Shown piece by piece: positions 62,271 through 64,000 of a DNA stretch of 64,000 nt (position 1 is its first letter; every line of letters starts with the position of its first letter). The position numbers and the translations under genes were made by a program. The stretch is from Salminus brasiliensis (lineage: Eukaryota > Chordata > Actinopteri > Characiformes > Bryconidae), in the NCBI RefSeq assembly GCF_030463535.1, contig NC_132896.1:19387709-19451708 (forward strand), in the 5' to 3' direction. Below the pieces are notes generated by a model, which searched no databases, was not told the DNA's origin, and worked only from the letters and a program-made list of their open reading frames with translations.

Positions 62271-63676
62271 CAGTGTTGTATTAGATATGAGTATATAACA
62301 TTTGAAACTAGGATTTCATCTCAGTTGTTTTAATGGGGAATACCATACATGCAGAAGCACAGTTAAACAATCTTCACAGCTCTACGTTTCAGGGGATTTT
62401 CAAATGGGTGGATGTTGAACAACTGAAGCTGGGTTGAGAACAAAATCAATTGTGCCAAAATGGAAAAACCAAGCATTTGTTTTGTCACAGTATTCATTCT
62501 TGCTGTTAACACTAACATGTTGGTGCATCCACTTTCTCATGTTTTCCTTTCTACTCAGATCTTTGTGTTTATTTTTTTGTTTGTTTATTTTTGTATATAC
62601 ATACATATTACATAAACATTGCAACCAACACCTTACAGGTGATATTCTGGCCACAGAGTCTTAGGAAAAAATGCTAATAATAATAATAATAATGGTAGTA
62701 ATTTAATATGAATGATTCTATAAGTATATAAATCTTGCTCAGTATTCAAGGGTTCAAATGCTCCTGTGAAACTGGCCCAAAAAGTTTCACTTCCAGTGAG
62801 CAGAGTTACAAATACGTGAAACAGAACCCAGAAGTCTCAAGAAACCCAACAGTTTCTATTCAAAGCACAGCGTTACACTTGCATTGTTCTAGTGTCTCCA
62901 CATTTGTACATCCCTGACCTTCTAAAACAGGCATATTACACTGAGAATCTCCTGTATGGCATCACTGGACTAACTGAGTTGTGTGACAATGGTGTTTCGA
63001 TAAATCATGCTGAAGTGGACGGCTGTCAGGTGTTTGAATACGGTTGCCTGTTTTTATTTGCTACAGATTAAACAAGTGTATGTGTTTCCATGATCATTCC
63101 CCTTTTTTACTGCAGTGTTATTTGTGGCCCTATTTTTTTAATATATCCATAAAATTAAGGAAGGTTTGCTGGAGCACTGGTTCTCAGCCATTCTTAGTTT
63201 AACTGTGTCCTTAAAGGCTTTTGGGGGATTAATGGGATAAATCAGTGGTCAGTCTTTTTAAACAGTCTATCTGAGAAACCTTGCTTTGTGAAACACCCCC
63301 ATGTGTGTTAAGGGCAGGGTAATCTCTATATAAATTTAAATTAGACAGAGGATGTTTTTTTTTTTTTTATTAACTCTATTGACCCCTGGGAGGCTTTTAA
63401 TCTTTTCTTTAATTTTAATTAATTAATTTATTTTGCCAATATTTTTGTTTATTACCACGAATATTATAAACGACACCGTGCCACTTCGTCGGTTGTCATC
63501 AAGCGTCGAACACTGTCGCAAACGGGCGTCACCTGCTGTGCTGGAGCTTGGTGTGGGAACTCAAGTCACTCACTCATCAGCTCCTGTTAAATGTTACTGT
63601 TTTAATCGCTGCTGGCTTTAATTCCTCCTGAAGAGATCATTTACGAAACTCAAGAGACGACCGACGACCAGCAAGA
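62271..63676. other. cul4b-mcts1 intergenic interval and mcts1 promoter/5' UTR
   Basis: Mostly AT-rich with no recognised element. The last 200 bases are GC/CpG-richer and directly precede the mcts1 start codon. Confidence 0.45.
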
Positions 63677-63687
63677 ATGTTTAAGAA
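63677..63687 (+). CDS. mcts1: MCTS1 re-initiation and release factor, first coding exon (partial gene)
   Basis: The exon has only 11 coding bases: ATG TTT AAG AA, then the donor GTAAGC. It encodes MFK plus the start of a Lys codon, matching MFKKF at the start of MCTS1, whose first coding exon is also tiny. MCTS1 partners DENR in re-initiation and ribosome recycling through its PUA domain, which lies outside this window. MCTS1 is the CUL4B neighbour on human Xq24. The call rests on synteny plus a short match. Confidence 0.72.
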
Positions 63688-64000
63688 GTAAGCACGGGCT
63701 GGGGCTGGGGCTGGGGCTTCTGGCTAGGCTAAAGTTAGCTAGCTAGCTCGCGCTCAAGCAGGCATGATTTTCACTGAACTGAAGCATGTAGCTAGCAGCT
63801 AGCTGTGTGAAAAGCTACAAACTCATTAGCTGCTCAGTTCTTGTAGATCTAGTCTAGGGAACGTCCGGATGGCGTTTTTCGACATGAGTGTCTGTGGTCT
63901 TTTAATACTGCAGTATGGAGGCAGGTTGAGTTACTTGGCCTGTTTTCCCAATTTTCCGTTCCACCTTAAGTGCTGCTACCGTCACGTTCAGGCGACTGTA
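63688..64000 (+). other. mcts1: Probable mcts1 intron 1 (start)
   Basis: Contains GGGGCT repeats (about 63698-63719) and several AGCTAGCTAG motifs. No exon visible. Confidence 0.45.

Overview
The window is nuclear DNA from a vertebrate, almost certainly a teleost fish. It has split genes with GT-AG introns, fish-type protein sequences, and dense Tc1/mariner, LINE, SINE and MITE relics with long (TA)n, (GT)n and (GA)n microsatellites. Some repeats look like ones I know from otophysan fishes (characins, catfishes). That is a weak inference from memory, and I cannot name the species.

Seven genes are supported, and their order matches the human Xq24 block: nkap (-, first exon only), zbtb33/Kaiso (+, complete, coding region in one exon), tmem255a (-, nine coding exons), atp1b4 (+, eight coding exons), lamp2 (-, five shared exons and three alternative last exons), cul4b (+, twenty coding exons) and mcts1 (+, first coding exon only). 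I rebuilt the exons by matching splice sites, reading phase and family sequence. The reading frame stays open through every rebuilt gene.

Layout: 0.8-1.2 kb nkap exon 1, head to head with zbtb33 (3.2-5.2 kb; 3' UTR to about 6.8 kb). 7-10 kb is intergenic with a broken LINE and a TIR element. 10.8-20.8 kb is tmem255a, with introns full of Tc1 relics. 21-26 kb holds microsatellites, a LINE 3' end and a threefold repeat. 26.1-33.1 kb is atp1b4, 34.9-45.1 kb is lamp2, 45.1-48.7 kb is intergenic with a Tc1 relic, 48.7-62.3 kb is cul4b, and 63.7 kb is the start of mcts1.

The genes are not an operon or a single pathway; they are a conserved syntenic block covering transcription control (NKAP, Kaiso), membrane and lysosome proteins (TMEM255A, ATP1B4, LAMP2), ubiquitin ligation (CUL4B) and translation re-initiation (MCTS1). 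I found no novel multi-gene system. The points most worth a second look are: a lamp2 gene that seems to lack the N-terminal LAMP domain yet keeps all three A/B/C tails; a textbook U12-type AT-AC intron in cul4b; a cul4b start codon placed inside a splice-acceptor tract; the orientation of cul4b; and a 150-bp duplication flanking the lamp2 C exon.
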